Source of the DNA: Ianthella basta
Lineage: Eukaryota; Porifera; Demospongiae; Verongiida; Ianthellidae
Direction of reading: 5' to 3'
DNA length: 64,000 nt
Assembly (NCBI GenBank): GCA_964019415.1
Contig: OZ025888.1
Span: 1,951,045-2,015,044, forward strand
Part shown: piece by piece, positions 1 to 12,300 of the stretch
How positions within the stretch are numbered: position 1 is the first letter of the stretch
How the letters are laid out: every line of letters begins with the position of its first letter
Notes under the pieces: model-generated
The model's input: the letters and a program-made list of their open reading frames with translations, nothing else
Database searches by the model: none
Told to the model about the DNA's origin: nothing
Program-made: the position numbers and the translations under genes

Positions 1-44
1 GCAAAGTTGTGTGTGTGTTTGCTCCCTCCACCTCTATGCCACAG

Positions 45-289
45 GTGACTCTGTTAAGGATACATCACCACCGGAGCTGCTCAGTGCTCTGGGGAAGATG
101 CAACATGCCTTGTTAGAAGAGGTTGAAGGAGACACATGCTTGCCTCACCAAAGAGAAGAGGGAGAGGGTGGGGAGGACAGCAGCAAAGGTGTAGAGACGA
201 ACTCTACTCTGAAGGAGCTGAGAACAGTAGTCAACTCTCTTCTGGAGATCTTACAACCTCTTGAGTCTAGCACAAATGTATCCGTTTGA
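45..289 (+). CDS. 3'-terminal exon of an unrecognised gene
   Basis: An open frame follows a pyrimidine-rich stretch ending in CACAG at 44 and runs to a TGA at 287-289. It encodes about 80 residues that are acidic and polar, with a Glu/Gly-rich middle (EEGEGGED) and a leucine-rich end (TLKELRTVVNSLLEIL) that could form a short amphipathic helix or coiled coil. There is no transmembrane segment and no motif I recognise. The rest of the gene lies to the left of the window. A possible poly(A) signal (AATAAA) occurs near 783, which would give a 3' UTR of about 500 bases. The splice acceptor and open frame support a real terminal exon; its function is unknown. Confidence 0.5.
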
Positions 290-896
290 AATGTAGAGAC
301 ACATAATACATAACTGTGCATGTACTGTTGCTACTATTTCCATTATAGCACACTAGATAGACTGTTAGTTGGTGACATCTTTGGCATATTGGGCTTGATG
401 TGTGATCATTAGCTGCATACTGCATTATTCTACATACTGTAATAATTGTTATAATTATAGAGACTACAGTCTCAGACCTCCATGTATTGCAGAGGAGAAC
501 CTTACATTGCTAGAGATGCTGAGTGGTAAACTGATTGTTCGAACATTATTGACCATGCAAGCTTGTGCACCTTGGTACGCGATGTTGTTCTTGCACAGGA
601 TCAGATAACAAGGAGTTGCATGGATCTATACCTGCAGCTGCCCGGGACATCGTCACACTAGTCATGTTGTGGAATTATATAAGTGCAGCGTACCACTACA
701 TACACACTTAACTATGCAGCTGCTGATGGGCATGTCAGAAATCATTGTTGCTATAGAACCATATTTGTTGTGTTAGTAGAATAATAAATCATGCATGCAC
801 TTGAAGAAAAATTAACATAATTGTCTACAAGGATACATCAGATTCTACCCTTCCCTATATATCAAATCAGGATTGCATGCAATTATGGATGCGCGC
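290..896. other. Intergenic / 3' UTR stretch
   Basis: AT-rich sequence after the stop codon of the upstream gene. It holds no convincing exon. An AATAAA near 783 may end the upstream transcript. Confidence 0.4.
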
Positions 897-1150
897 ATGC
901 AACAGTCAATAGTCAATAAGGGCAGCCCATCCCAACACTGCATGACGCTGCAATCCCTTCTGTACTGTCACCACCACCCTCTGGAGGAGGTGTGCATATG
1001 ATGTGGTCTCCCGATGTCCCCTGGACACACTGGCCATAAAGGCCTCTGCCTCAGGGCCAAACACACCGAGGTCTCCACAGCAATTGTGACAAACTCATAT
1101 GTTGCAGGCAGGTCCTGGTACTTGCTCCTCTTTCTCACTTCGCCAATTCC
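897..1150 (-). pseudogene. Retrotransposon pol C-terminal fragment, frameshifted
   Basis: On the minus strand a segment reads KYQDLPATYEFVTIAVET. After a frameshift near 1075 it continues as LGVFGPEAEAFMASVS, then TTSYAHLLQRVVVTVQ. From memory this pattern (AVET-LGVFGPEA, then a YLxQR-x-VAVQ-type end) resembles the C-terminal region of reverse-transcriptase polyproteins common in marine invertebrate genomes. The reading frame is broken and no other part of an element is visible nearby, so this is a relic, not a gene. Confidence 0.45.
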
Positions 1151-1464
1151 AATCAATTTAAAATGAAACATTACAATAATCATCACTCAAGTAATTAAGA
1201 ATGAAATTTCATTCAGAAGGTGACCATTAATAATACACGTGTGCATGTACTTGAAGCAAATTATATGCATACAGTATGCTGATCATGATAATACTATTAT
1301 AACATGTATGGATAATTATATCTTACTACAGTTAATTATACCATGATATTTAAATGAAGCATGCATGCACAAAGTGACCTATAGTACTTGAGTTGCTATA
1401 ATTATGTATTTGTATGTAGTGTGCTTGCAAAGTCAGTTTATGTACGCCATTTTCTCATGAGATG
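1151..1464. other. Intergenic, downstream of receptor gene A
   Basis: AT-rich stretch between the retroelement relic and the stop codon of receptor gene A. It probably includes the 3' UTR of gene A. No feature seen. Confidence 0.4.
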
Positions 1465-4400
1465 TTACATTTCTCCTTTCTCTAGGCGTTTGGCAAGTTG
1501 AGCAACTGAAACCTTCCCTGGAGCTGATCCTCCACTAACTACATTCTTTGTAGCAGCCTTATGCTGCAAGGATACAGGGACGCTGAGAGGCTGCTTCTTT
1601 TTATCAGTCTGTTTGGCTTCAGTGATAGCCGGTGGTGGTACACTGCTCATGCCACTAGATGTGGTGGTGGAGACAGCGGACTGGATGCATGAGTCTTCCT
1701 TCTTGTTGGGAGTGGTAGGGTTAGGCACTGCCGGAGGGGTTGCTTTTTTGCCTCCAGGTGCTTTAGGCAGAAGGGCTTTCTTCTTCCCAGCTTTCTTGTC
1801 TTTCTGGGCTACCTGACCAACTGGAACAGTAGTTTTACCAGTGATTGCAGATTTACTCGATGCCCCAATTGTAACAGCCCCTGTTTTTGCTGTATCACTA
1901 GATACATTTACTGGTTTGGGGATAGCATCGGGAGGCAGAGTATATTCTCTGACAGAGTTGGCATCTTCTTCCCATTTTGGTTTTGGGCCTGCATACGTCA
2001 GACTGGTATAACCCTCACTGCCTTCAACTGTTCCTATATCCAGTGCAGCATAATGAGGATCCTTAATGTCCAAGACCTCCTCTGCTCTCTCAACTCTAGG
2101 GACCAGAGAAGGAACACAGTTATGGTGTCTGCCTAATACATGGCTAATTGTTCCACGAAATATATATTATAGGTATAATCCAGTATTAATTTCCTCTCAA
2201 AATTGAGCAATTTCTGAGTTCAAATACTGCAATGTACATCACCATTGTTGCACACATTTCGTCCATCTTATTGAAATGGCAAATAGGTAATAACTCCTCC
2301 CCTTTCCACACCCAGACATCAATTTGCACTCACTTCTTGGTGACAGTCTGCTTTCTCCTCTTCTTCCTACACTTGCAACTGCAACCAATGACTACCAGAA
2401 GGATCACCACTGCCACTACCGCAATCACGAAGGCACTTCCACTGCCTATTATAATGGTAACCATTTCTTTATCCGCTGCAGAATCAAGATAGGTAATAGC
2501 ACACTCAATGAAGATGACATATAGTTATTTAGATCAGTACACTTTCGAATTAACACTGGAAGTACGTATGATACTTTATACATAGTTTAAGCATTAAACA
2601 ACACAAATATATTGCAGAGCACTTTAATTGCATACTTATAAACAGCAGTTCAATAAAAGATATAGCTTGATATTGCTTGTACGTACTTGACTACTACTTA
2701 CACTGCACCATTACAGGCTCTGAGTAAGGTCCAATGCCAACACTGTTCTCCGCAGCTACTTGCAATGAATAGACTGAAAATGGCATTAGGTTGTCAAGGA
2801 TGTAGGCAGTAGCATTGTCAACCGTTTTGAATGTGTTGAATGTATGGCATTTGGGACAAGTGGCCAAACGGAGGTGATAGTAGAGAATGGAGTAGTGGGT
2901 ATCCTTTGTTTGTGTCCACTCCACTGTAGCACTTGTGATTGTCTTACTGGTTACTTGAATTGAGTCAGAATCCACAGCCTCAGGAACATCTGAAGCAAAG
3001 AGATGTATATAGACAGAAATGTTAACAATAGTCGATACATAGTGAGTCCAAATGTGAGATGGATACAGATCAATTTAATGAGGTGAGTAAAATTCAACGC
3101 TAATAACAGGGAAAATACTTTGAATTGCATTAAACAGCATGAATATTCCTGGATAACTATAGCTAGTCTATACTATTAGCTATAGAATGCTTTGAGCTGG
3201 CTTCTACATGGCAGAACATTACTGAGCATGCAATTTTAATCCTTCTGCCATAGATGCAAGTTTCTGCTTGAAAGCTATATCCACTACACAGGTGATCCAG
3301 GAATACCAGGATGAACAAACCAGATCACTATCTCATAGTGCTGGAGTATAATTGCTGGAATGTAAACATCACAATTAGCATTGATGGTACTAATAATAGT
3401 CAGTACACTTACAGTAGATATTCAGGGAGATGGTCCTATTAATGATTCCAACTCCAACATCATTCACAGAGCAGGTAAAGATGCCGTAGTGTTCTCTCTT
3501 TGCTGTGAAAGTAATGCTGCTCTGATATATATCATAACTTGTCATTCGAGGGGCAGTTTCCACTGAGTGATATGAAGGCCCTGTCCAAGTTACTTGTGGG
3601 AATGGGTCAGGGTCTTGTGGGTCTTTGAAGAATACACAACTCATTGTGACTGAAGCATTTTCCATTCTTTCAAGACTTGCTGTGCTAGAGATTGCATGGA
3701 TTGGGTCTGGCAGAAGAAGCATGAGGACAGGTTGTGATTAACACATGTACACATCATGCATCACACAAGCACATCCATAGAGACATTATATTCATAACAT
3801 CAAATATGCAAATGTGAAACTTATTATAATTTTGTAGAGGATGAATCTACGTCATTCCCACAGCTCATTCTACTGAATAGATTTACATGCACTAATTTAT
3901 ACAGTTCTATAATAATTATTATAATGTTATGCATTCATGCATGGCTCTTTCTATAATTCCATTTTGGTATAGAACACTTTTTATGGCATAATCAAGGATT
4001 ATCGTGCAGAACACACTGCACATTATACTGTACCATGGTAACATGTATAAATGTGTACAAGGCCAAGGTTACCACATTTGCAATTGCATGAAAATATGAA
4101 TTAAGCAAATTGAAACTTAATGGGCCATTATCATAGTTCTATATATATGTAAAACACTCACCATATACTTGTACAATCACACTGTACTGGTCAGTTAGAC
4201 CCTCTGGTCTGTTTTCCACAATACAGGTGTAATTGCCTTCATCTCTGTGAGTTAGCTCTAGCATCATGTTGGCTGTAGCCAAGTATGTTGTGTTTGTAGT
4301 ATCAAGTGATATGAACCAAGTGGCACTGAGGGGATATGATCCACTGGCAAGGCACTGAAACTGGCTTATTGTACCACTTAGAGCCCGAACTACTTGATTT

Positions 4401-7246
4401 ACTGGTGTGCCATTGACGCTGACATTTGCAACAGGAGGGTCTACAGTTGAAATATAGATATAATCGAGAAGATCAATGATAAAATATAATAGTTGAGAAT
4501 AGAGAGATTGTTGTCTATAGTTATAAGTGACCTCACAAGAACACTAACATACTGTACTGCAAATTTATACACAGGTAATATAGCGAGGGCAAATTAACAT
4601 GTAGCAAATTGCCGATTAAGGAATCCTGTTTCACATACACTAAAAGTACATAGCATGACATTGTACTATGCTGTGTTGCAGTATATGCAACAGCAACCAG
4701 CATTACAAATATGCCATGGTTTGTAGAGACCAGCAGAATATACCATTTAATGTTCAGAAAAGCACAATGTGTAAAATTGTGATTCAAGTGACCAACATAC
4801 CAACAACAGTGACAAGGATTCCACTGGAAGAGTGTCCAACTGTGTTTTGAGTTGAGCAAGTATATTGTCCATTGTGAGATGGTGTGAGTCTGGAGATGTG
4901 CAATTGACCAATGAACTCATTGCCACTGGAGCGGGTGGAGGTAAAGCTTCCTTGGACACTACCTCCATTATGCGACCACTGGAAGGTGACTGGGTGGCTA
5001 CCTCTGCTGACTGCACACTCAATTAAAAGAGACTCAGTCCCTGTTCTAGGGAGGATAACCTTGTTGCTTAATGCTGAGGAGGTCAGACTTGTAATGGTTG
5101 GGATCTCTGCAAGCATAGTAAAGGGAATGCCTTATCATATAGTTGTGGAATGATTCCACGCAGTTTAGCTAATACAATATCACAAGAATTACGTTCATAA
5201 ATGCTTACAAGCATACATTACTACCCAATGTGAATACCTGAAGTTTTACTCGGAGTACATGCAGAAAAGTGGACTGTATCGACAAGAGGTGTTGCTTATA
5301 TAAAATTAAGTTATTATTATTGCTGTGGTGGAATTTGTTTGCAAGCTATGGTGAGTTGGTAGACAAAAAGCAGGACAGTGTTGCCCTTACAAATAAGCCA
5401 ATTCACCACTTAAAACATTAATCCAGACTGCGGAGTGAATCGTAATATGAATGGGCTGAGCCAAATGCAACTTTGCAATAATAATAACTTCTGAATAGCT
5501 GCCACTCTTCCAATTATAGGGCGCTTTTCTCCTTTGTCTTTCAAAGGCAGTGCTCAAACAACATATAGCGCTATAATGGTAAGAGTAATATAAACCGTAT
5601 CATGAATTTGTAGATTGGTGCAGCAGACTTCATATAATATGGTGAGCGCATTTGACAGGAAAAGAGGAGGATTTAACATAAGCTCTCTTGAATTCTCTCT
5701 CAGTCATCGACTACTGCAACAAGACCTTGTATGACTTTACATTCACTTGCAATTCTGCTCATTTGCCCTTTCATCAGTGCTATATAGCTCATAGTTATGG
5801 GCACTCTGACAGCCAATAGATAACCTCTCATTCATGTTGATGAAGTGGAGATCTCACCATTAGACAGAGTATGGGAAGACAGGAAACTCATTAACACTGC
5901 ATTAGGTTGTTTACATTCAGTTATATATGTATCAGCAATAAATTACAGATGTCTATAGTAAACAAAAGATGGAAGCCCATCAGGTAATAATAAACAAGAC
6001 CACCCCTCAATGCTATGTACGTACATAAATTTAGCTCATGCAGCATAAACACTTGCCAGTTCCTCACTAGAGCCAGTAGAGCTGTAGGCCATGTGTACTG
6101 TGACATGTTCAAACTGGCATAACACATACATAATTTTGAGCCTTCATCAGTTATGTAGAAACACTACATAGAAATTTCATATTTTTGGTTTCATGATACA
6201 AAGTGTTAATACAAAGTGTAATTTATATAGAAAGTGAATATGTAGACTGTGTCAACCATTACCTTGTACTTTCAGTGTGTATGTTCCACTGCTCCTCCCT
6301 GCCCAGTTGGACACCTCACAAGTGTACACTCCAGCACTGCTGAACTGGACAGAACTGACTGTGTAGGAACTAGATGTGGCACCTGATATGGTTGTACCAT
6401 TGTGGTACCACTTGTACTGAAGGGGGGCAGTGCCAGAGGCAGAACATGACAGAGTGGCACTGCGACCAGGTAGCACTGTATTTGAACTTAGGCCTGAGGA
6501 CTGCACAGAAATGCCCACACTGGAAGGAACAGCTGCAAGTAAATTGAAAATGAAAATTAAGGACTAATGAAAGTAGAGTAATCCACTACTCTTTATACAC
6601 CAAGGAGACATGACAGCAACTGTCATCAACATCTTTCCAATCAACAAGGCATAATACAGTGTCAGTAGCGATATAGAATTGTACTGTAGGTATTAGTTTG
6701 CGCTTACTGAAGACTTTTACTGAATAATAGATGCAGGACCCATCCCCTGTGGAACAAGTGATTCTAGAGTCTGAGCTTGTTGCACTTCTGTATATCAGCC
6801 AGGACCTCTGCTCTCCAGCATTATTGGATGGGTTGGTGATCACCTCCCTCTGACTGCTAACAGTAGTATAGATAGACCAGCGTACTGGAGCAGTGCCCGC
6901 ACATGCCAGGACCAGATCACTGCCTTGAGCTACATCCACATAAGTAGTAGTGGTAGTAATGCCTGCAGTCAAGACAATATGTAAGTCACAAAATGTAAGT
7001 GCGCACAGGCTCTGTACAATAAGATTATCTATAGAAAGATGATAGAGTGGACTGTTCACATGAACATTTCACACACTGACAGTGTGTGCTGTTCATCCAC
7101 TGAAACTGGACTGTAACATACAGGTAACTGCTATAATATGCATTGTAGTGTGGCCCTCACTTACATGTCTCACTCCTGATCACCAGCACAGACAGCAACA
7201 CGATGCCTCCCCACCATCGACCAAAGGCCTGCCATCTGCTCCTCAT
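1465..7246 (-). CDS. Receptor A: five Ig, one FN3, membrane helix, ITAM-like tail
   Basis: Spliced model of nine exons: 7246-7165, 6962-6708, 6532-6263, 5106-4801, 4440-4162, 3706-3413, 2989-2702, 2475-2334, 2095-1465. They join in frame to 848 aa. Exon 1 is a signal peptide (core GGIVLLSVLVI). Exons 2-6 each hold one Ig domain with the Cys-Trp-Cys pattern (for example ATLSC, YKWYHNG, GVYTCEV). Exon 7 is an FN3 domain. Exon 8 has an uncharged membrane helix followed by a basic stop-transfer (CRKKRRK). The tail contains DPHYAAL, ten residues later GYTSL, then REYTLPPDAIPKP, a Lys/Pro/Ala-rich stretch, and a conserved end SVAQLAKRLEKG. All extracellular exons are phase 1-1. It is probably a cell-surface adhesion or recognition receptor signalling through phosphotyrosine. 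The ligand is unknown. It is a close paralogue of B and C. Confidence 0.82.
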
Positions 7247-7635
7247 ATTGTAGTGTACAATGAACCTTTACTTCGGCAAAACTCCCCAAGCTTCTTCACT
7301 GATTGTCTGTTATTCTGCAACACCCGACCACAACAACAGTCAGGGACTACACCTTACGGTATAGTTTGTCATTTATACAGATTCAAATGCCTAAGCCTAT
7401 AGTACAGATAGTACATTATACATATTACTTCCTTTAGAACCCACTGAAGTGCCAGTGAGATAAGCAGTGCTGCCAATTAGATCCTGTCAGAGGTGCATTG
7501 TATGATATAGTGTATGCATTGTACAGATATACACTGACAGAAAACTGTGTCCATTAATTTAGTCAATGACAATTGACTGTAAACTGTTAGTGTACATTTA
7601 TTGCCCATCCATGCATATTTTATCTTTGTCTAGTT
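7247..7635. promoter_or_regulatory. Upstream region of receptor A
   Basis: Sequence between the start codon of receptor A and the importin-derived relic. The promoter of gene A should lie here, but I see no clear core-promoter motif. Confidence 0.3.
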
Positions 7636-8770
7636 CACTCAGAGGCTGAAACCACCAATGGGAACTGCAGAGATGACTGAAGTGGATGGAATCCTCGATC
7701 CTGCAGTGTCATTTGGAATCATTTTTTGGTCCTTGTCCTCCGGTACCATTATGTGTGCATTATGTGTGCATCCATGGATGGACACTTCCATACAGTGGAA
7801 AATGACTCATGCCTATAACAGAACACAGGTTCACAAGGATATGCTTGTACTATTCTCCAATATACGAAACCTTGCAGAAACACACCCTTACCGAAATCCC
7901 CAAAGTCATGATGCCATACTGGTACGCCTAGGTATACCACGTCAGCTGAGATCACTACCAATTAGACTTGATTCAGCCATGCCCATGTGTACTCTTGGTG
8001 TGTGCACATTGCACAGTACGTACTGTTGCAAGAGGGATTGGCACTACTGACTACTTCATGCGCACTATCATGCACTAATGCTTATTATGTACTGCAATAC
8101 AAAACAATAAACAAGTTCAGTTTCCTCTCTTTCATCAAATACAGTTGTTCACTCATACCTACTGCCTCAATCTTCCACCAAAGGCACACTGGTCATGTGA
8201 TGTTCCAACATTATCCTTCAGTCAACACATATTATACACTCACATACAACAGCAAAGACAGCATTGCATGTGTGCATATAATTGTACAAGTTACAGTAGT
8301 TAACACTGTCATATGGTATGTACGTATATGTTATGCTATACATACTAATATCTCCAATCAGACTGTACATGTGAGTACAAGTGTGTTATACATACAAAAT
8401 GTTGCCTCAAAGAGAGCCAGTACTATCTGCAGAAAGGACATGGGTTATCTATTATCAGCAGAGTTGTATATAGATAACTAATTGGGCAGCCCCTCATGAT
8501 GCCAGCTCAGCCTGTTGTGGGAAGATCTATGAAGCAGCACCCTACAAAATTCCCTAAACTTCCTGCAAAACAGAATACTTACAAGTATGCCTTGTGAAGA
8601 TGTGCGCATCATTTCTCCATATGAGGGACAGAAGGCTGTTAAGAAGTGTCAGAAGCATATAGCAGTGGCATCTTTCAATTGAGCAGAAGGGAAGGGCATC
8701 ATTAGCCTTAAGCTCATCTCCTTCCATGACATTTACACATGTAAGAAAGTGCTATAGATTGCTCCTAGGC
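7636..8770 (-). pseudogene. Decayed copy of importin-alpha 3' end (between A and B)
   Basis: On the minus strand, 7636-7745 reads as the last exon of importin-alpha: it ends AVPIGGFSL-stop, against AVPIGGFNF-stop in the intact gene at 22864. Further right, 7866-7915 matches intronic sequence at 23735-23780 (shared GAAACCTTGCAGA). The block at 8490-8600 (GGCAGCCCCTCA, then CCTGCAAAACAGAA) matches 15840-15940, which in turn matches 24328-24440 of the real gene. Order and orientation are conserved, introns are present, and exons are degraded. It is therefore a DNA-level duplicate, not a processed pseudogene. Confidence 0.7.
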
Positions 8771-9340
8771 CTTGGGACATATGCAACTTGTCTAAGATGG
8801 CCACTGTGCAGTCTACCTCTGTATAGCAGCCACTTCTCGATCTATAATGGTCAGTTAGGCCCAATGGTGGCCATCTGAGACAGGGTTCACATTATACATA
8901 CTACTAATTTGTAGCAATTACCTAACCTTTTTCACACCAAGATATATCATTCAGGAGTGCATTTAATATAGTTGTTGAGGTACTGTATGCAAGATTGTGT
9001 GTGTATTAATATTTATGCACATAGCTGGACTAGCTAAGTATAATTTCATATAGGATGCCTCTCAGCAGCCACATGCACTCAAGCATTTCAGCAATTGTAA
9101 CGAAGTAATCATCGCTATATAAAGTCAAGACTAAGCAATGGTCGTTGTACATATGAATTCAATGCATGACACTCTTTACATAGTAAGTGCTCCATACAAT
9201 GCACATGCAGCTAATATACCATACATACCTAATATGAGAGCTACATGCATGCAGATAAGGAACAATACATGATGGTATACCACTTGCAGTGTTTTATATT
9301 TGCACACTGATCGTTTCTATGGCATTTTGTGTTAATTTTA
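8771..9340. other. Intergenic, downstream of receptor B
   Basis: AT-rich sequence between the importin relic and the stop codon of receptor B. No exon, RNA gene or clear repeat was seen. It probably includes the 3' UTR of B. Confidence 0.4.
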
Positions 9341-12300
9341 CTAGTGAGCAGGTTCTATTGTTCTTTTCTCTAGGTTTTTGACATGTTCAGCAACTGATAA
9401 CTTCTTTGGAGTAGCTTTTATGCTATCTGCACTTTCAGCAGCAGACGTGTCCTGTGAGGGCACAGGGAGGCTGAGGGACTGCTTTGCTTTTTTAGGGCTT
9501 TCCCGTTTGGTTGCAGCAGTGGAGGATTCAACAGTAGCTGGTGGTTGTACGCTGCTCATGCCAGTTGATTTGGAATTGGTGCTTGTGGACTGGGTCAGTG
9601 GATCTTCCTTCTTGTTGGAAGCAGTAGGGTTAGATAATGCCAGAGGAGCTTGTTTCTTGCCTCCAGATGATACTTTAGGAAGCAATACTTTCTTTTTTCC
9701 AGTTTTGCTCTTCTTTGAGCTTGTTTGAGCAACTGGAACAGCCATTATACCAGTGTTTGCAGGATTATCCACACTCTCTAGTGGGGTAGTGACTCCCGCC
9801 GGTTTGCTTATAGCATCAGGAGGCACGGCATATTCCCTGGTAGAGTTGTTGGTGAATTCAGTAAACTCTGCCTTTGAACCTGAGCACTCCAGATCAAGAG
9901 CGGCATAGGGACCTTGTGGTTCAACCTTTCCCACATCCAGTGGGGTATAATGAGGGTCCTTTTCATCTAAGGTCACCTCTTCCTGCCCCACACTGAGGAC
10001 CAGATCAGAAAAGGGAGTCAGTTACAGTATCTGTCTAATGTACTTGTGTATTATACTAGTCATAATAATCATAACAAAGACCTATTGACTACTGATTTCA
10101 AAAAAATTACATTATAAGAACCAAAGCTATAGATATAAATTTGACTGTAGGAATGTTAAAATGATAACCAGGTATTACTAATTTTCTAATCTTACACCTA
10201 TGCATGTGCACTCACTTTGAACTCATCTGTCTCCTTTTCTTTGTTCTCCTCCAAGTGCAACCAACCACCACCAGAATGATCACCACTGCCACTGCCACCA
10301 ACACCAAGGTACTGGTAGCTATAATGATGGAAACCAATTCTCCATCAGCTGCACAAGGAAATTTGCATACTTTGATATACGTATACTTCACATTTGGCCT
10401 TTTACGCAGGCAGCAAAATCATTAGTAATAAGATGGTGCAAGTGCTACTCAAAGTCAGTATAATATTTCCTAACAATAACACATGCAGGCTATGCTATAG
10501 TACAGTTGCATAGCAAACAAGCTATTACTAGCTATATGCTATATACAGACACAGTGGCAAGTTTACAAAATACAGTGTATGTGTAAGTTGTGCTGCAACT
10601 TACACTGCACCATCACAGGCTTTGAATATGGTCCAATGCCAACACTGTTCTCAGCAGCAATTTCCAAGGAATAGACTGCAAATGGAGTGAGGCTGTCAAG
10701 CGTGTAGGCAGTAGCATTATCAGTGGAGTTGAATGTGCTGAGCAGCTGGCATTTGTCATGGCTGAAATCTCTGTTACAAGTGGCCAGATGGAAGTGATAG
10801 TAGAGAATGGAGTAGTGGGTATCCTTTGCCTGTGTCCACTCCACTGTAGTACTAGTGATTGTCTTACTGGATACTTGAATTGATGCAGAATCCACTGCCT
10901 CAGGAACATCTGAAGCAAAGAGATGGTGACCTTAGCTACTATTGCATTATGGCATTATTGCACTAGATGCATGCACACTTTGGTAGTTAAAGTCGTGGTA
11001 AAATCAGGTAACACAGAACTGAGAGTGTACAGGTGAGGTGCACATTGTAAACTGATATATAAGAGAAATGGCCATGCAATAACAGCGTGAAAAGTATGTC
11101 TTCGTCTAGTTGAACTCTACAATATAATTCTACTTGTCAACAGTTTTCAATTTCTGCCATTCTTTACTGAAACCTATGGCAAACCATCCTAATGCCTCTA
11201 TAGTGACTCATACAGTTGTAACACACTTAATTCAATATCTGAAGTAGTTTCATGAATGACTATATACGTCACATAAGATGAACGTCTCTTCACTGAGTTC
11301 ACAGCACTTCATATATAATGTACATATACAGTACATACTTACAGTATACAGTCAAGGAGATGTTCCTTTCAATGGTTCCAACTCCAGCATCATACAGAGA
11401 GCAGGTAAAGATGCCGTAGCTGTCTCTCTTGGCTGTGAAAGTAAGGCGGCTCACATGTGTATAGTAGCCATGAAGATATTGTATAGTTGCACTTCCTGTT
11501 GAGTTGTATGAAGGTCCAGTCCAAGTTACTTGTGGAAAAGGGTCAGGGTCTTGTGGGTCTTTGTAAAATGCACATGTCATCCAGACGGTGACATTCTCTT
11601 TACTTTCAATGTTTGCACTGCTTGAGCGAAAACGGATTGGGTCTGTGCAGATGATGCACAGATAAGCCTTAAATCACAAAGTACATGAGATACATGCCAA
11701 TTGTATTGCAAAAGGGGTACATGGTTTGAAGACATGTTGAAACTATCTTCAACAGTTGTGCAGCCTGCAGTAGGATTTGCTGTGAGCAGAATAATATACT
11801 TTTCATGCATGTACACTTGTATACTTGCAGTGTACATCCTACAAATTACATATAATTATACTGTAATTTCATTTAGTCTGCGTGGACAATTGTTTCCATT
11901 GAATGTTGCCAGCCATGGGGGCAGTGCAATTAGGTAACATGTACATAAGCTTTGTTTGACATTATCTTTGATTACCATTCTATCGATAACAGTCTGCACT
12001 GTGCAGCTACATTGTGGCCTATTGTAATACACTACATATCTATTTCAATACTCTATAGTGGCACTCACCATACACCTGTACAGTCAAATTGTACTGGTCC
12101 ATTAGTTCTTGCTCTGATGTGTTGATCACAATACAAGTGTAAGTTCCTTCATCTCTGTGAGTTAGTTGCAGCACCACATTGGCTGAACCTGTGTAGCCAG
12201 ACCAATAGGCCTTGAGAGGAAGTGAGCCACTCGCGAGGCACTGAAATTGGTGTGTTGTGCCATTTAGTACTTGGACCACTCCACCGTCGATTTGCTTGCC

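Noticed and set aside
1613-1816. Plus-strand frames opposite the receptor tail exons (also 9378-9728 and 17283-17711)
   Set aside because: They are antisense shadows of the low-complexity cytoplasmic tails. The minus strand has the conserved motifs and splice sites.
7987-8481. 164-codon plus-strand frame
   Set aside because: It lies across the importin-derived relic on the opposite strand to the source gene, with random-looking composition.
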